Shown piece after piece: positions 46,525 through 57,309 of a stretch of 64,000 bases of DNA (positions are counted from its first letter, which is position 1; the number at the start of each line of letters is the position of its first letter). The DNA is from Chrysopilus asiliformis (taxonomy: Eukaryota; Arthropoda; Insecta; Diptera; Rhagionidae), in assembly GCA_964034945.1 (NCBI GenBank), contig OZ035961.1, positions 21,304,161 through 21,368,160 of the forward strand, read 5' to 3'. The translations under genes were made by a program, and so were the position numbers. The notes beneath the pieces are model-generated. The model searched no databases and had not been told where the DNA came from. It worked only from the letters and a program-made list of their open reading frames with translations.

Positions 46525-48330
46525 GGTGTGACGGTGGTACTAAACTCTATTCAAAAAATCTTGAAAAAGCACAACGAAGAGGGAAGAGGGATAGTTCAAA
46601 AAGCCGAAAATTGCCGTGACTTGTTTTATTTTCTAGCCGTTTTCTAGTCCTAAAACACGCCTTCAAACTGATTAGTAGGGCATAAGAATTCATTGTGAAT
46701 TCCTTTTTTGATAAAATAAAATTTTATGACAAGTTATTTTTTTTTCGAAGCGGCATAAATGTTCTATCAAGGTTTTACACGTTTTATGAAAGTTTCTGTA
46801 TCTGATATCAAATTGAAAATTTGTGTCTTTCGTTTTTTCTTTCTACTTCTTATGTAGAACGTTTTGAATTTTTTTTGTTATACTTGAAACAATATTGTGA
46901 AACGGAATGATAAATTATCCTAAAATACATATTTTTTTCATCTTGTGTAAAACCGCTATAGGATTTTTCAATTCATCCTCATCTCCATAACAATTAAATT
47001 TGAAACTTTGATAGATCAGATAAAGACCAAGTTTTCAAAAACCAATTACTGTATTTTAAAATATATTAGAGTACTTTCCAGGGGATTTGTTGCTCCTTTA
47101 CGATAAGTGTATTTCGAATTGCAAACGTTTAGGGGAAAATTTCACATGAATATCATTTGAATGATTATCACGTTTTGTCTAAGTGAAAAGTCTAAAGCGA
47201 TTTTTTATGCTTCGAGAGTAAATCCTCTTTGTAATAGCATGGAATCAACTGGAAAATATAGAGAATAAAAAATAGAATAGAAAAAGTACAGAAAAGTTTT
47301 TGCAAACTAAAAGCGAAAGGCGAAAATTTGAAGATGAAAAACTTTTTTCATCATCACTTTGAGGGAAACAGAAAAACCCGTAGAGTCATGTTGTGCGTGT
47401 TAAATTGAAAGTCAACAGCCAAAAGGCATCAGCCAAAGGTTTCTCAAAAGATAATCAATCACCAGGATTATTGCGTGATTTGTTAATTTTATTTTCTGCC
47501 TAGGCATTACTTGCGTGCTCCAAAATAATCAAAGTTCGTTATATGGTTATGAAAGTTAAGGGAGAAGTTTTACCAAAATCTACTCGTTTAATATTCACAA
47601 AACAAAAAAAAATAGAAAAATGTAACTATTTATTATTAGCCCAATTCTCCTGCAACACTAAAAGCCTCTAATCGTTTGTTAAAGTAGTATTAAGGGGCGA
47701 GAAAAAATTCTTCAGTCGGCCTCAGTATTTTTGGATTCCCTCAATATTTATCCACAAAAAAAAAAAGAGATTTGAACCCGAGCACATTTTGATATCAGAT
47801 TACACGAATTTTCACTTACTTCGCATTTTCACGCTTAACTTGATACCATTGTATACGATCTGGTTTACAAACAATCTGATTTTCAATATGCTACAAAAAA
47901 AAAACGAAAAAAATGGGAAAAAACATGGATGGCAGGTGAAACAATTTTTCTATATTACAAGAAATTGTGTGCAAAAAATAATCCTGAATTATACAAAAGA
48001 AAAAAAAATTATAAACCCGGGGCAAAAATAGGGTGCGAGAGAAATATTTTTCTATGAAATAAGATGTGCTGAAAATGGGTTCTCCGACAATTGAGTGTTC
48101 AAGGAATTTAATCAATGTAAAATTTTGTTAGAACTTTCAGTATGTATGTGAATTTTTAAGGATTCCTAAGAGCAATGAACTGATTTTTTAAAATTGCTGA
48201 ATATCCTTCAATTTTCTTAAAAAATCGTAATGTTTTTTTTTCAAAGAAAAATTTGCTTTGTAGATTCTTGAACCTTGAATCGTATTAAAATTTAAATCGT
48301 TTTCTTATGGAACCAAGATGTTGAACCCTC
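46525..48330. other. AT-rich DNA, no gene recognised
   Basis: Overlapping frames of 80 and 74 codons on opposite strands at 47789-48115 cannot both be real and neither has a recognisable motif. Nothing else was supported. Confidence 0.4.
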
Positions 48331-48335
48331 TAGTG

Positions 48336-48600
48336 CAGTGTTTCCCAACCTTTTTCCACTCCTGATCCGCTTTTTTCAAAATTGAGAGATATTAAGAGAT
48401 TGGCGACCGCTACTAAGGAGAATAATATTTTTCCCGTGTAGCAGTTATCTGCCACTAAATAAGATACACTTCTAGTAGTAAATACGTGCCATACACCAAA
48501 CATTTTAGTAGCATCTTCTCCGCTGCGATCGATCGATTATTGTAAAATTCCTCAAAAAAAGCGGTGTAGTTTTTTAAGAAGAATAGGACGTAAGGCTCTG
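48336..48600. mobile_element. Left end of a hAT-like element
   Basis: CAGTGTTTCCCAACCTTTTT, preceded by CTCTAGTG, matches the well-known terminal repeat type of insect hAT elements. No inverted partner with an 8-bp CTCTAGTG duplication was found downstream, so only one end is preserved. The right limit is arbitrary. Confidence 0.5.
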
Positions 48601-48725
48601 TCTATAGAATACGTCACGCTAATTTGATGCCTTTCGAAACCTCCTCTTGCACCCTTCGTCACGGTGTTTTGCGTTTTTTATGGAGTTTTTTTCTTTCTAA
48701 AATGTGACGTATTTTATGGTTAGCC
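48598..48725. repeat. Short MITE-like repeat with ACGTCAC ends
   Basis: AGAATACGTCACGC at the left is opposed by GTGACGTATTTTAT at the right. Relatives lie at 20025-20185 (inverted) and about 11222-11260. Confidence 0.45.
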
Positions 48726-48977
48726 AGTTGGATAGAATCCTGAAGGAAAAATGCGCCGCAGGCGAATATTGTCGCTATTTAAAACAAAAAAAAATTGAAT
48801 TTAGTTGAAAAATCATCGAATATGAGGTTTTTATTAAAAGCTTTTGTTTAGTTTGCTTTTTGCAAGCTTTTATTTAGTTCTATTTGTTTGTATGTTGGTA
48901 TGGGCTAAACCTTGTAATCTAATTTTGACCCACTTCCACCCATTCGATTGACTTGAAAATTTTATATATATCGGATC

Positions 48978-49520
48978 GGGTCTTTCAATAAGGACATAAC
49001 AATTTTGTATTTAAATAAAACACAGAATAATTCAGATATCGGGCTGAAATTTATTCCAGGTGTAGTGGACATATTACATTTAACTATGAAATTCGATGTC
49101 GTTCATATGGCCACCGCGAGCACGTTTGCTGATTGATTCTTTGGAGCCAATTTTTCACTACTCTTCCACACATATCGGCCGGAACGTTGGCAATTTCGCG
49201 TTCGATATTGTCCCTGAGCTCATCTAACGTTGTTGGCTTATTGGCAACGACTTAAAATAACCCTTAAAATAACCCCATAAAAACAAATCCAACGGCGTTA
49301 GATCGCATGAGTGAGGTGGCCATTCGACCAGACCATTTCTCGAGATTACACGATTCCCGAACTTCTCCTTCAATAGATCAATTGTTTGACCAGCTGTGTA
49401 GCATTGCTCGTTCGTGAACTTCACCGTGATAAAAATGTAAACCTTGACTGAGGTTTTAGCATTGCCAGATCATAAAAAAAATTTTAGGGTGCGTTGTTAT
49501 TGAAACACAAAATTGTTACC
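48978..49520 (-). mobile_element. IS630/Tc1-like transposon, 5' deleted
   Basis: The left end GGGTCTTTCAATAAGGACAT is the intact terminal repeat. The right end keeps only the inner part (ACAAAATTGTTA) and lacks the outer GTCCTTATTGAAAGACCC present at 1-165. Only the C-terminal part of the transposase gene is inside. Confidence 0.8.
49075..49424 (-). pseudogene. C-terminal transposase relic, IS630/DDE type
   Basis: From 49424 the frame reads through a region ending VISRNGLVEWPPHSCDLTPL and LFLWGYFKG. This is the segment with the last catalytic acidic residue in insect IS630-like transposases. The 66-codon frame then stops at 49224. The reading continues in another frame (DELRDNIEREIANVPADMCG, then RVVKNWLQRINQ) to about 49075, showing at least one frameshift. 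The DNA-binding domain and first two catalytic positions are gone. Confidence 0.8.
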
Positions 49521-49899
49521 CTTTAAATACATACGTAACTCTGATGACAATGCAATACGTGTGTTGGACAGACGTCATTTTGTCCAAATCGAACTAACGT
49601 GTTCGTAAAAGAATTGACATGTCAAGAAAAAATAAAATGTCGGCCGGCAGACGCCATTTTCTTAAAATAGTACAAATGAAGAACACTCCATGTGTGGTCT
49701 TAAATTAAAGGACTTGGAAAATAACGCTACCTGACAAAAAAACTACCTTTTCTGTGTTGCCAGAACTTCGGCAATTTTTTATTGTGATTTGCCATCACTG
49801 ATTCCAAATCTACAAGTTGTTGAAAAAAGCTCTAAAAAAATTTTCTTTCCGAAAAAATTCCATATAAACTGAAAATTTTCATTTTTGTTGTTGCCGTAG

Positions 49900-50085
49900 A
49901 ATCCTATTGGAATTTATCGGCTTATAAGGTCTGCAAAAACAACAAAATTATATTATTTTTAAACAAAAATATAATTTTGTTGTTTTTGCAGACCTTATAA
50001 GCCGAGAAATTCCAATAGGATTCAATGCTAAAAGGTCGAGTAAAAACCATGAATCAGAAATGGTTCAATGGTTAAACACTAAATA
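49900..50085. mobile_element. Insert with a near-perfect hairpin between 10-bp direct repeats
   Basis: GTTGCCGTAG occurs at 49890-49899 and 50086-50095. Between them lie 186 bp, of which 49899-50023 form a hairpin: two 55-bp arms differing at one position (AATCCTATTGGAATTT...) around a 15-base AT loop. The remaining 62 bp are single-copy and end GGTTCAATGGTTAAACACTA. No terminal repeat joins the outer ends. The surrounding DNA belongs to the repeat shared with 30290-30460, and removing the insert restores its continuity. The type of mobile element is not recognised. Confidence 0.6.
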
Positions 50086-50559
50086 GTTGCCGTAGATATT
50101 TCAATCATAAAAAAGTAGACATCGCTGAATCTGAATCTGAAAGAAATTTGGCTGAATTCGTTCAAGAGTTCCGCAATACGTCTTTCAGCGATGCGAAATT
50201 ACCCTAGAATAAAAAATAAAAATTTTTCAGTTTATATGGATTTTTTTCGAAAGTATATTAATTTTTGCTGTGATATACATAAATATGTTACTTTTGTCAA
50301 AAACTAGTGCCAATCTGGTCAAACCACTTGTAGATTCGGAATCAGCGACGTCTACTTATCCCAAAAATATTGTAACATCTTTGATAACAAAATGGCGGGT
50401 ATCCAGTGAAATCATAAAGTCGTATTTCGACCTCGAGAAGAAAACAAAATGGCAGACGCATCACGAAATTTATTAATTATCGGGAAAACGAGGCAACCAT
50501 CGTGTGGAGCCATAAATGCATAAGCTTGGCGATCATTTTTGATAAATTTTGATAGTCTT

Positions 50560-50820
50560 ACTAAATAATGACTAAAAAGAATTTTTTTTTTCAAAAACAG
50601 CCTTTTATTCAAAAATTTACTAAAAAGAAAAAAAAATATAATTATTTGGGCGCTGTGTATCATAAATTTCTTACAGATTTCTCTTATAAGGAAGTTAAGT
50701 TAAGATGAAAGCTAAGATAAAATCGTTTATCACACAATATTTATCCAACTTTTACTTGTAATACTCAGCGCTCAAAAAATTATTATTTTCTTTAGAGTAT
50801 ATTTTTTTTAATATAAACAT
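50560..50820. repeat. Two family G fragments
   Basis: 50600-50660 has TTTACTAAAAAGAAAAAAAA and GGGCGCTGTGTATCATAAAT; 50755-50820 has CTCAGCGCTCAAAAAATTA and TTTAGAGTATATTTTTTTT. They are in opposite orientation and may be the two sides of one decayed copy. Confidence 0.4.
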
Positions 50821-50824
50821 ATTC

Positions 50825-51970
50825 GTAAGTTCTATTACCAAATTGTAGACAAAGAATTCAAAATATTCTAAAAGTTCAGGAATTAAAACAAAAAATATTT
50901 GTAAAGACTCGTGAAACATAAAACAATTATGTAGAATTTCTTAACTTGCTTACACGAGAAATCTGTATGAAATAAAATGTCTGGAAACAATTTTGTATCT
51001 CTCAGTTACTTAAAGTCTATTAAAACCGTTTTGTCGAACATATGTTTAGCAAAGTACGAAATAATAGTAAAGTATCTGGCAATTTTAAGCATCGTATTTA
51101 GTATTTTAAATGGCAGTTTAAGGGAAATGTATGGCGCCATTTAGATGTTTTACACCACAGAATATTCTGGAGATGTCGAATGCTTTTAGCTGAAATTAGA
51201 TTGTACACTTTTCACAGAAATACGTAGGCAGCCTTATATTGAAACAATGTAGAAAAATCTTCCTACTTTAGAGCATATTATTATACTTATAAGAGAAATG
51301 GATTGTGTCACCCCTTTCCCATTTGTCTGTTATTCTATCTTGCTCTTTTCCATTCCAAATGATTTCTACATCAGTGAAAAGTTTGTGCAATTTGTAGAAA
51401 TTTATAATATAACATATACATATAGAAATATCAACATTATTTTCCATTTGTGGTGTAGTGTAATATTGCCAGCTGTGTAAACTGTTAATATTTGTGCCTA
51501 ATTGCTGTGTGGTTTAAATGCTTTCCGAAAGTTTAATTCAAACATGGCGGTTATTTTCAACGTTTTCAACACAAATTTCAATTAAATCGCATTGTTTGCC
51601 ATTGCATATTCCCAAAATGGATGTTCCACTTAATTATACGCTTTTTTAGCTTTTTTAAAACGCGAAATTTTGCGGATGCGATGTCATTTTGTCTAACAAA
51701 CAGTTTTACATTATAATTAATTTACTCTCAATATCGAATTGCATCATGATTAAAGGTTTCACATTCAGTCATTAATAATTTTGTTTCAAACAATGAAATT
51801 AATGATTGGTGATTTGCGAATAAATTCAGGGAAATGCAGAAAATTAAATCGGAATAAGCAATAATTAAATATTCTTTGGATTTGGTTTGATTGAATGGTG
51901 ATAGAATTTCGCATTGAAAATCTATATCAGTCAGAATATCATTATTAATAAAAAAAAAACGTTCGGAAGC
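50825..51970. other. AT-rich DNA, no gene recognised
   Basis: No open frame above about 60 codons and no recognisable motif. Confidence 0.45.
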
Positions 51971-51974
51971 TACA

Positions 51975-52310
51975 ATTGTTAGGGGCCAATCATCAAATGC
52001 TCTCTTTGAGGACAGACAACATTTTTATTTCAAAAAATCCATTTGTGTGGGAGAAGGGGGAAGGGGTAGAGCGATTCGATTTTGATGTATGGAACTGTTA
52101 TGTGAAAACATATTCTAAACACATTTCGTCTCAATAAATTTTTTGATACGATGCACCGTTTTCGAGATAAACGCAAAAATATATGTCATTTGTATGGGGG
52201 AGGGCGGAAGGAGTGGTTCAACTGGATTCTAATGTATGGCTAAGTTATTTAAAATCAAACACATTTTGTCCTAATAAATTTTTCGATAGGATGCACTGTT
52301 TAGGAAAAAA
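51975..52310 (-). repeat. Family B DINE-like element, inverted 3' part
   Basis: Starts TTAGGGGCCAATCATCAAAT and runs through two internal units (GTGTGGGAGAAGGGGGAAGG and TTGTATGGGGGAGGGCGG). It ends before the GTCY tract. Confidence 0.6.
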
Positions 52311-52831
52311 GTATTGCATGGAATAATCGGTCTAGAATTTAGGCGCGGTTTACATCTGACACTTTATTTCGCGAACGTTACATTTACGTTTCACAACTGT
52401 TTACATCACGATACAAAGTTCTGAAATTGTATATTCAAAAACCAGAATTTTGTTCCCAAACCAAAACATTGTTCATAAACCGAGGCATTATTCCTTCAAA
52501 ACCGAACCGTCTACAAAGCAATGTTCCAATGTTTTTCAAAGCCGTTTAAAGTTCCTTTTCGGTCACGGTGACATCCGATCTCGGGTTTTATTTTGCAGAA
52601 ATACACAACTTGCAGGGAAACTGGTAGGGTAGGTTTTAGTTTAACAATCTCAAATCCTTAAACCCAGATCAAAATCGCTCCAGCGGTTCAATAGATATCA
52701 GGAGAGGGGGTAAAAAGGAAAAACGAATTTTTCAAAACAGCCTAGCCTATTTAACTCCCCATGATACCCAAAATCTGAGGTAAAGTTTTATTTTAATGGG
52801 TTCAGTTGTTTTTGAGACATTTTATCACCGA

Positions 52832-52892
52832 CCTTCCTTAGAAAATCGACCTTCGTTAGAAAACCGACCTTCCTTAGAAAACCGACCTTCCT
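52832..52892. repeat. 20-bp tandem repeat x 3-4
   Basis: GACCTTCCTTAGAAAA(T/C)C recurs at 20-bp intervals: GACCTTCCTTAGAAAATC, GACCTTCGTTAGAAAACC, GACCTTCCTTAGAAAACC, then GACCTTCCTT. Confidence 0.75.
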
Positions 52893-53243
52893 TTACAAGT
52901 ATTAACACAATTCTATGTCGAATTCTCGATAGCATTGAATTTCACGAAGTTTTTTAGGTTCTTAGTTATCGAAGTTCATAATTATGATTTTGTTGTCAAA
53001 ATTTATTAGCTTGCAAGAAAATACTGCAGCTTAAATGATTTTTCATGAACAAAAAAATCATAAATGAAGGAACAAAATAATCATAGATTGGGTTAGCGCC
53101 ATGGGTCCATTGAGAGTTTCGTTCCTCCAAATTTATATTGTTTATGGCGCGCTTTAATAGGATAACTTTTGTAAAAGCTTAAAAGCAAAGAAACCGTAAT
53201 GTGTAGCACTTTCAACTGTAAAAAAAGCACTTAAAGTCTTTTA

Positions 53244-53789
53244 ATGACTGAAAGTACCTGGAAAGCCTATTTAATATTCTGCACGAAAGAAATTCTACGA
53301 GTCCCGAAGAATGGCGGCAATCCTGCGACTCGCCAACTGCTTCGGCGAAACGTGAACTGGGATTTGAAGCAAAACTTTGAGAAGAACGGGGTAAAGAGAG
53401 CGTGTAAAATGTATGCCGCAAGTGATCCTTAAAAAATGTCACAAATACTCAAAAATATGCGCCAGTATAAAGACATCAAACTGGCTGGATAAAGGCCTAT
53501 TGGCCATTCGCCAGAAACATTGAAATCGGGCCAAAACCACCTTTAAATTATGCGCGGCTTGTTTCGAAGCGGAAGCATCAGAAACATAGATGAGGGAAAA
53601 ACGACCAGGCAACGTGTTACAACTTTTCAGATACCAAAGTTTTTCATCGTTTTCCTGGTTGCCAAAAAACATTTTTTTTAATGCGACACAGCATCGACAG
53701 AGGATTTTCCGTATCTTCAAATGTTTTGATATTTTTCTTTCGTTATTCGATGGCATGAGCTCAGAAGCGTAAAAAATCAATGAACCCAT
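53244..53789. other. Coding-like patch, unidentified
   Basis: 53230-53790 is distinctly GC-richer than its surroundings. On the plus strand a 62-codon frame (53244-53432) begins MTESTWKAYLIFCTKEILRV and holds basic stretches (RQLLRRNVNW). On the minus strand 116 codons are open (53439-53789). No start, splice site or domain makes either frame convincing. An old exon or a decayed element's coding region are both possible. Confidence 0.25.
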
Positions 53790-54483
53790 CTGAACAACAA
53801 AAACGAATCCCCTAAAAAAATTAATGATTCATTCATGAACCGCATACCAAAAACCCTCAAATTTTATTCTATATAAGAAAAAAAAAATGAAAATGTTTTA
53901 TAAGGCATATAAATAAGTTTGGTTCGTTATGATGAAAAATTATTAAGATGCTCCATAAAATGAAATTTTGGACAATTTTTCCATAGGTCTGGAAATTAAT
54001 CGAATTCCCGTTGAGGGAAGAGAAAATTTCGAATGTTTTTTACAATTTCTTATATATTTTGAAAGCAGTAAAATGATTTAACAAAATTAGAACTATTAAA
54101 AATATGGAAATAGTGAAAAAATTACAAAGTCTTAAGGGGTTGTGGCGGAGTGGTCGGAAGTAAAAAGAAACACTGTCAATATTCTTTTGACTAACTATAT
54201 TTATTATAAAGAATTCATTTACACCGATATTTTGCGAGGTAATAATTTTACCGACTCTTCCGGACGGCGGATCGATTGGGAAAAGAGAGCGAGTTTGACA
54301 ACTTAGCCCTAGCATCGTGTTGCCATATCTTATGGTGTTGCCATAGGGTAATGCTACTCTAGAGACACACATCAAACCAAACAGTAATTTTGACATTTCT
54401 TTATAACAATATAGGTAGGATAGAGAATGAAATATAAAATCTGTTTAAAGGCTTTTGTTTACGTGACTTTGAATCCAAAAAAC

Positions 54484-54605
54484 TTTTTTTAAATTTTTTT
54501 TTTTGAGTTAAAGGAGATGGGCTCATACCTTAGACCGAATGAACCTTGGCCTGAGTGCCAACACGTTGGCTACCAGCCAAAAAAACGCTTACTCCGCTAG
54601 TATAC
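54484..54605 (-). mobile_element. Short tRNA-Thr-like SINE
   Basis: Read on the minus strand: TAGCGGAGTAAG (A-box-like), then an anticodon arm TTGG-CTGGTAG-CCAA whose 7-base loop carries T33 and anticodon GGT (Thr). GGTTCATTC follows as a weakened B box. About 40 bp of tail end in an A-rich tract (T-rich at 54484-54504 on the plus strand). The lack of a good T arm and the A tail show it is a retroposon, not a functional tRNA. Confidence 0.65.
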
Positions 54606-54830
54606 ACTGGGAAAAAACGCAAAAATCATTTCTGTACTTTGTGAGTCACCGGTGACTCAAAGTCTTATTTCGCTTTTGCACACTGTGAGGCTCCGGTGAA
54701 CATCGAAACTATAGGAATGTATAGTAAGCTCAATTTAACGACTGCACTCAACCATGGAACTTGAGAAACTGACGGTAATGACAATAGTGTGTGTACACCG
54801 GCGACTCACATGGTAGCCAACGTGTTAAGA
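54606..54830. repeat. Unclassified repeat-like segment with GAGTCACCGGTGACTC palindrome
   Basis: A near-palindrome spans 54636-54663 with core GAGTCACCGGTGACTC. Related CTGTGAGGCTCCGGTGAAC and ACACCGGCGACTCAC lie at about 54683 and 54793. GGTAGCCAACGTGTT at 54811 mirrors AACACGTTGGCTACC inside the adjacent SINE. The boundaries are not resolved. Confidence 0.4.
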
Positions 54831-55481
54831 ACAAAACGTTACATTTCTGCAGAAAAATCTTTCTATGAAATTGAGAGTATCTCTATGCGAGTTTGCTCAT
54901 CCAGTTTCTAATCGTCAAACCAACAAACACTGTTTTCGCTACCCAAAAACAATTTTTTCTATCCAGTCATATAGACGATATTTGAATACTAACTGTAAAT
55001 TTTGCTGTGGTATTTTCGGAAATAAGTAAGTTGATTCACCAGTTTTATTGGCTTTAATTCATTTTTTGAGACTTTCCCTTGCAATAAAAGCCGTTAAATA
55101 GATTTTGTATTTTATTTCCTACCAATAGGACCTACAATGGTAGACCGATTGACTTGAAATTTTTATTGTAGTTTTAAAATTATACTGAAGTACATAGGGA
55201 TTTTACAATACACCGTACACCTGTTTTCATAAAAAATTGTTCACATAATTTTCATTGTAGTAAATTTTGTTTCTATTATGCGCAATTTTTACAAACAATT
55301 TTTTTTTCAAATGTATTCCAATTCTCAGTCTAGAGTAAAAATTTCAAGGCAATCGGTCAACCTTGGTCGGCTTGGGTCGGGACAGGGACGAGAAGGATAA
55401 CGTGAATTCGGTAGGGGAAGGGGATGGGAACGGAAAAATTTACAAAGACAAAATTTGTTTAGAATAAGACTTGATATAAGG

Positions 55482-55728
55482 TTTTTTGCGAATACCTCAA
55501 AAACGGTGCATCTTATCAAAAAAGTGTAAGAACAAAAGTTATTTAGGATATGATTCTAAATAAAACTCCCATACATCAAAATCCAATTGGAATAAATTTT
55601 AAAAAATCTTATTGGAAAGTTTGACTTCAAAGTGGAATTTTGGTACAACTGTTCCAATTTTGATACGAATATCGCCATACGGATCTCCAATGATTGCCAG
55701 ATTGGCAATTATAGCTTTTGTTATGTTT
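55482..55728 (+). mobile_element. Family A DINE-1/Helentron-like element, 3' half
   Basis: Begins in the TTTTTTGCGAATACCTCAAA block and continues through ATACGAATATCGCCATACGG to the stem-loop ATTGCCAGATTGGCAAT and TATAGCTTTTGTTATG tail. The 5' hairpin and GTCY tract are absent. Just upstream (55320-55440) is other DNA with GTCGGCTTGGGTCGGGACAG. Confidence 0.7.
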
Positions 55729-56229
55729 TAAATCAAAATTAGGTTTATCTTCAAATAGAGTAGGGGAAACTGGGGTATTCTGGACCACGGGGAATTGCGG
55801 ACCAGCGTCATTTTGTTTCCCCTAGTAGTGGTTGGTAGCTGCAAATAACTGTAATCAGTTTGCCTCATGTTAAGCTAATTTTCCTAACAGTACTCGACTT
55901 GTGTATACGCACTATCACCTCGCTTCGATAGCAAATAGAAAAGTGATACTTCGAAATTTTTTTTTTCACTTTGTGTTTCGCTTAAATTTAACCACATTTT
56001 TCGAGAATCAACTCAAGTAATTATATTGATAATATTCGCGGAGCCTTAAGCATTCGACACTGACAAGAAATTTTGCATGAAGTTTGCATTGTGTTACTAA
56101 TAGCTGCCATATTGTAAAAAAGAGCATTCGGGGAATTGTGGACCACTTTTGTCGGGGAATTATGGACCACTCAATTCTTGACATTTGACAAGCAAACTTC
56201 GTGTATTTGATGCATATAAGTGTTTTTTC

Positions 56230-56986
56230 ATGCAAAAACACAGCATTAGATTTTCGGCAATCATACTAATATTAATATATAAAAATGAGTTGGTGTATGT
56301 CTGTCTGTTCCTCTTTCACGCGAAAACGGCTGAACCGATTGACTTGAAATTTGGCATGAGTGTCTGTGGTAGTTCTGGTTCCAACATAGGCATACGGAAA
56401 AGGAGCGCGTGGGGTGGGGGGAGTAAGGTGAGGGGGAAAAGTGATTTCGAAACTTAGTTTTTGCGCTATGTTACTCTTTCGCGGGGAAACTACTGAACCG
56501 ATTGGCCTGAAATTTGGCATAGATGTTCGTCGGGGGTCCAGCCCCAACATAGACCCATTAAAAAGTTTTTAAGTTCTTTCCGGTTTTCTTCGTATTCTAA
56601 AATTTAGACAAAAAGCTTAACCCGGCAACGACGGGTATACAAGCTAGTTTCTAAATCGGCCGTTTTGACATCGCCAGAGGATGTAAATGACCTTCGTGAG
56701 AAGGCTGATATGAAGCGAAAGAGATTGGAGAGAAAAGGTGATAAACCATAATCGAAAAAGCAAAAAGATCGTGTCAAATCGAAGACATCACAGAAGAAAC
56801 AACCATCTTTAACCTATTGTGAGGTGGAAGAATACATCGATTTCTGCATAATTTGTAAGAAAAATATGCCAAAAAAATGAACCGCCGAAATACCATCCAT
56901 TGCAACGTGTGCGATCGAGGTGTACACTTGAAATGCGCCGAAATGACTGCCAGTTACTGGACTTGCAAACATTGCATTTCGCACTG
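56230..56986 (+). pseudogene. C-terminal tail of a pogo-like transposase with broken PHD finger
   Basis: Ignoring the Helitron at 56261-56647, the reading passes through SKSAVLTSPEDVNDLREKAD and a basic MKRKRLERKGDKP stretch to a stop at about 56749. It resumes with YIDFCIICKKN and, after a shift at the A7 run near 56871, IHCNVCDRGVHLKCAE and YWTCKHC. The C-x2-C, C-x2-C, H-x2-C, C-x2-C spacing is that of a C4HC3 PHD finger, found at the C-terminus of some arthropod pogo/DDE_1 transposases. The helix-turn-helix and DDE core are absent. At least one stop, one frameshift and the insertion inactivate it. Confidence 0.75.
56261..56647 (+). mobile_element. Non-autonomous Helitron inside the pogo-like relic
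   Basis: 5' TCATACTAATATTAATATAT; 3' CCCGGCAACGACGGGTATAC then AAGCTAG. It sits exactly between A (56260) and T (56648), the canonical Helitron target. Same family as 3305-3848 and 29653-29972 but only 387 bp. Its removal joins the transposase tail reading frame without a gap, so it inserted while that frame was still recognisable. Confidence 0.85.
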
Positions 56987-57309
56987 ATTTTCATTATAAT
57001 TTTTCACTTAATTTCACTTTAATAAATATATGAATTAAAAAAAAAAGGTTTTTCTATCACATTTTTCCATTTTTAATCGATTTACAAAGTGGTCCACCGA
57101 GATTTTTCAAAATCGCAAAAACGCCATTTTTGCGCCAACTGATAAAACTTGTATAATTTAATACAATTTGACCGAACTGCTGTGACCCAAAGAGAGGTTA
57201 TTTATCGTACTACAAATTCAAGCTTTGAAATTTTCAGAAAAAGTTATTTTTTTGCGAGTTTTTAGCCAAAATGAAAATGCGGTCCAGAACACCCCAGTCT
57301 CCCCTACTT

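Larger units (their letters stand above)
55763..57304 (+). mobile_element. pogo-like transposon remnant with PHD-finger relic
   Basis: Terminal repeats GGGGAAACTGGGGTATTCTG and, inverted, GGGGAGACTGGGGTGTTCTG, flanked by TA (55761-55762, 57305-57306). GGGGAATTGTGGACCAC-type subterminal copies occur near 55790, 56130 and 56155. Without the Helitron insert it is about 1.16 kb, too short for a full transposase. The only coding relic is the C-terminal tail with a PHD finger. Its ends match those of the MITEs at 4046-4940 and 63588 onward. Confidence 0.85.

Noticed and set aside
54130..54375. Solo LTR on the minus strand (TGTGTCTCTAGAGTAG start, CCGCCACA end, AATAAA inside)
   Set aside because: No 5-bp target duplication at any plausible boundary, no primer-binding or polypurine sequence, and no second copy in the window.
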